From an uncultured Clostridia bacterium (GTDB lineage Bacteria > Bacillota > Clostridia > Christensenellales > Pumilibacteraceae), in the NCBI GenBank assembly GCA_947627075.1, contig CANQUR010000020.1:1-15319 (forward strand): a DNA stretch of 15,319 bases, given 5' to 3'. Both the position numbers and the translations under genes were made by a program. The notes under the pieces were generated by a model. That model did not search any database, was not told the origin of the DNA, and worked only from the letters and a program-made list of their open reading frames with translations. Position 1 is the stretch's first letter. Each line of letters begins with the position of its first letter. Below are positions 14,801-15,319 of the stretch, piece after piece.

Positions 14801-15319
14801 CGATTATGAGATTGTATCCGTTTGCGCTTTTCGTGATCGATCTGATTTCGGGCTTGTCGCTTACCTTTGAATATAATTCGCTGTTAGCCGCATTTGGATA
14901 TCTGTTCCACCATTCGGCGGCGTCGAGATACCAAAACTTGAGCTGTTCGTCGTTGTTTATTTCACCCCTTTCCTTTGCCTTCTCCATTGCTTTTTTGAAA
15001 ACGGGGGAAGTATTTGGTCCGTCCGCCTTGAAAACATAGTCCGAAACGGACAAATTGTAACCCCATCTCTCGAAATAATATGAAAGATCGGTATGCGTGA
15101 CAAGCGAAGAAAGATATACTTGCTTTTCTGTCGCGTTCATCTTTCCGAGCTTTTTTTCGTCTTCCGAAAGGTCTTTGTAAATATCCGAATATCTGTAAAG
15201 GTTTTCGAGACGCGCCCAATATCCCGGATAGTAGCTTTCGATGAGCCACCAGAATATGAAGTTGCCTCGGTTCGTGTTCCAAAAGGACTCTATATGCTCG
15301 TCGGGAGCAAGAGCGGCTA
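8820..15319 (-). CDS. Giant multidomain surface protein with M60-like peptidase end, N-terminus outside window
   Basis: Probably an extracellular, C-terminally anchored enzyme or adhesin. The frame is open from the stop at 8820 to the right edge: 2165 residues visible, start missing. The Met at 15140 is internal because the frame continues upstream. Window residues 1-90 resemble the end of an M60/enhancin-type metallopeptidase (NRGNFIFWWLIESYYPGYW, then LSYYFERWGYNLS); the zinc HExxH would lie outside. Residues 155-241 are fibronectin-III-like. Residues 249-644 form a beta-helix with FxxNxA and GGA repeats. Residues 648-1060 are beta-rich InlB/MucBP-like modules. Residues 1072-2120 are almost purely helical with 85-91-residue repeats. 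One membrane helix (2129-2153) and the tail KKKNKRTSTANK end it. No LPXTG is present. The M60 call is a family-pattern inference; the other segments are visible in the sequence. Confidence 0.85.
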   Translation of the reverse strand, partial: AALAPDEHIESFWNTNRGNFIFWWLIESYYPGYWARLENLYRYSDIYKDLSEDEKKLGKMNATEKQVYLSSLVTHTDLSYYFERWGYNLSVSDYVFKADGPNTSPVFKKAMEKAKERGEINNDEQLKFWYLDAAEWWNRYPNAANSELYSKVSDKPEIRSITKSANGYNLIIDSKQYDKDAHLGFEISEKHNGEWKVVGFTYERMFLDTAVYQNGYCPTYKVVAYDRALKRSETSDEKQYAPSSAEDKACKINDVFYGSLHEAVSAAKDGDTITVLKPLYETGIIIDKALTIMTESESNVIYKSGPEPVFIIINDGDKKGKLTLKGTANARIVLDGYGIESSGSLIYSKNGDLTMEYCVLQNNIVKWSNTSVGGALRLEGGANISHCEFKGNSARLGGGAYIENRSGTVASFTDCKFSDNEAGEGAGVYNTCTVQLTSCTFENNKATSVGGGLVNLSGGIVRSKDTTFTGNSAKQGGAMYLDGHSTVSGGTIKNNTATEQGGAIYYRTNVRVRALTVEQSDNNVVTVISGNTCTEGAAVYLSGEVSAFKADVKDNSSKYAFVIGGNIKITGGTIKGDMFKLDGSSLTMEKLPTLVDEIYIYTDVADPNCPLLTSGEVISDDFVNKLKVKEGEVVRGDNRREIRLKLKTFLVTFNYGDKVEQRHFLPGQTLVLEGFGGDTSQETYVGKWTCGGVDYNIGEKIEIKSDMTFVGTVSKKYKIEFRVKEDAGAKFNSTIYVMPREKYSLPKIEVEGYLLNGWEHNEKLYQPYLTLSALQDRVYVAKLALKFEVRFYIRKLSAESSDEDMLMFASRYYGFGSRINYEVYDYPDEQYIPYGGFIQGYRILYADGTLSDELLDFNTYTVTSDLKLVAKVIENSSIIIYSIFEKSTNGGSDKFYDEDNPTVVEYAEMGSSYTVALSSVPAGYHIASLDLDGVGYSEDELDGLELKLTMPYYLVNIYLEKNIYNVNYKYNGTYFKTETKRFNDKLVFSDPTDTLLREAFKKRPEVKNYHFTSYELLMTDPNAEDGEGTVAINIRLDDEMVITEDVTINIVVYIEGQESTPSRPDDEDDTVVKWRAQYKQQAQTLADTLVSEISSKSFTLTQIQQEEYVGMINSKLATVCAEIEKRVTPNEMSDLVERLKGELEEIKAEALLWSLKNAAVAKIERARDEALKAFKDRPEYEKVKQEIDLIVDSAVSSIRSAVDPAPFDRTVKDAEEKIELIVALYNGDPLTSQKEQASGAVQTIAASAKSTIKGLSYLTNKRKDALCVVIDNVSESAIQKVNAVTMEGRTPKDLALAQQKINSIQSDFQVEVNEITGSATAENNIKSDAISSIEDIASNSKDAVRKASTDGCEEVELDGLILNGSEIKTAVSELATQFIERIDKLLETAKNEISAIDENEKLNTETETVRQKYETDIKALAVSAADEIEKLIGVAETASREDAITHEVEPLTESARGKVEALELENNAEYLKRVLDAEDRAKKAVLAAENREQIDKALEALKTELAEAVDAATLESEKQAARSKIQYDGETAAHKVDMLEHLSDEAKQNFKASIEEAKNKALTAVEDAADKDDIVFALNVFTQAVEEAIRSAESSDEDAKQAMLLEAAKENARTQIDEMLNGAKAKLGSMGFFEQAEKDERTSQYEGMASEAKRSIEQAEDVATVEGAMSKLTSDFSSKEQETEAEHALKAEKIKKEAKAAVESAVQAAMSAMTQLAFLTREALDEFEARLNKTAEDARSSIESAISIAQVQNARESAETAFAQIKSDAETADDEAEAQMLLENAKSTALENAIKAANEVKAKIAAFEFLTEAERVEFESRVERALESAQSIIRGADSKDEVSDRYADFISIAEGLESEAVQSESIARSNTLSLKSSQISSYADELEQKIDDAGFIDDEEKNALKEQLANAKRQSLAKLNDAKTLKEAEDAVDEMGGAVESLETLTTTENELNEANLKQSSRSSILEASKVTENIRALGFLPYDEKNGYALQVENARDEALEAVENASTSDAVNSVLNRFIETSENIALTAYDKNTENRNIVIGEALSEISDLYQNTLNDLDALELDDTQTSEHKNAIRTHFDDASKKINNAANESDAHRYSEEFMQNISSVYEAALRNSDENKARIRMITIIIVLACVCIATAIAVVPIIVIKKKNKRTSTANK
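8942..10697 (-). repeat. 85-91-residue helical repeats in the stalk
   Basis: Repeat starts can be set at window residues 1541 (HLSDEAK), 1632 (FFEQAEK), 1718 (FLTREAL), 1809 (FLTEAER), 1895 (FIDDEEK), 1980 (FLPYDEK) and 2066 (LDDTQTS), with spacings of 91, 86, 91, 86, 85 and 86; the last unit is partial. Each unit begins with a short capping motif and contains Ala-spaced helices, like the three-helix modules of other long bacterial stalks. The copies are diverged at both the protein and DNA level. Helical sequence continues N-terminally to residue 1072 (nt 12104) with less regular units. Confidence 0.7.
13701..14207 (-). repeat. PMP-style beta-helix repeats in the giant protein
   Basis: Window residues 371-539 of the giant protein carry six successive short repeats: FKGNSA, FSDNEA, FENNKA, FTGNSA, IKNNTA and ISGNTC. 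Each is followed by a glycine pair or GxGA-type turn (GGGAY, GAGVY, GGGLV, GGAMY, GGAIY, GAAVY). This is the pattern of chlamydial polymorphic membrane protein repeats and of parallel beta-helix adhesins. Confidence 0.75.

Overview
The window looks like the chromosome of an endospore-forming member of the Clostridia, probably an uncultured gut lineage. The evidence is a clear SpoIIID sporulation regulator, a DUF4364 protein and a TSCPD protein (both families typical of Clostridia), strong AGGAGG-type ribosome binding sites and sigma-A promoters with 17-bp spacers. The gut habitat is an inference from a giant surface protein whose visible N-terminal part resembles the end of an M60 (mucin-targeting) peptidase. 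No RNA gene, CRISPR array, insertion sequence or phage gene was seen.

Left part (1-2001): two glycolytic genes diverge from a 296-bp control region. gap (glyceraldehyde-3-phosphate dehydrogenase, minus strand, cut by the left edge) and fba (class II fructose-bisphosphate aldolase, plus strand) each have their own promoter. Two inverted repeats lie between or over these promoters, and the gap leader can fold. fba ends in a strong terminator.

Second part (2070-4440, minus strand): a compact operon encodes a DUF1538 membrane protein in two pieces (3575-4369 and 2862-3557) followed by two different PII-like signalling proteins (2432-2851 and 2070-2435). Internal-repeat alignment shows that the second DUF1538 unit starts in one reading frame and continues in the -1 frame, so the membrane protein is either split by a frameshift or made by an unusual mechanism. 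The layout suggests a membrane transporter controlled by a pair of small-molecule-sensing PII-like proteins; its substrate is unknown.

Middle part (4494-7635): a DUF4364 winged-helix-like regulator and a TSCPD protein form a plus-strand pair behind two promoters and end at a hairpin that can serve both strands. On the minus strand follow an AT-rich orphan lipoprotein, spoIIID with a plausible sigma-E promoter, and a shortened, divergent aspartokinase.

Right part (7799-15319, minus strand): a lipoprotein with a Cna-B-like domain lies downstream of a giant surface protein gene, which runs off the right edge (at least 2165 residues). Reading N to C, the giant protein has the end of an M60-like peptidase, a fibronectin-III-like module, a beta-helix with chlamydial-PMP-style repeats, InlB/MucBP-like beta modules, an alpha-helical stalk of about 1050 residues containing 85-91-residue repeats, and one C-terminal membrane anchor with a basic tail and no LPXTG motif. 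It is probably an extracellular stalked enzyme or adhesin.
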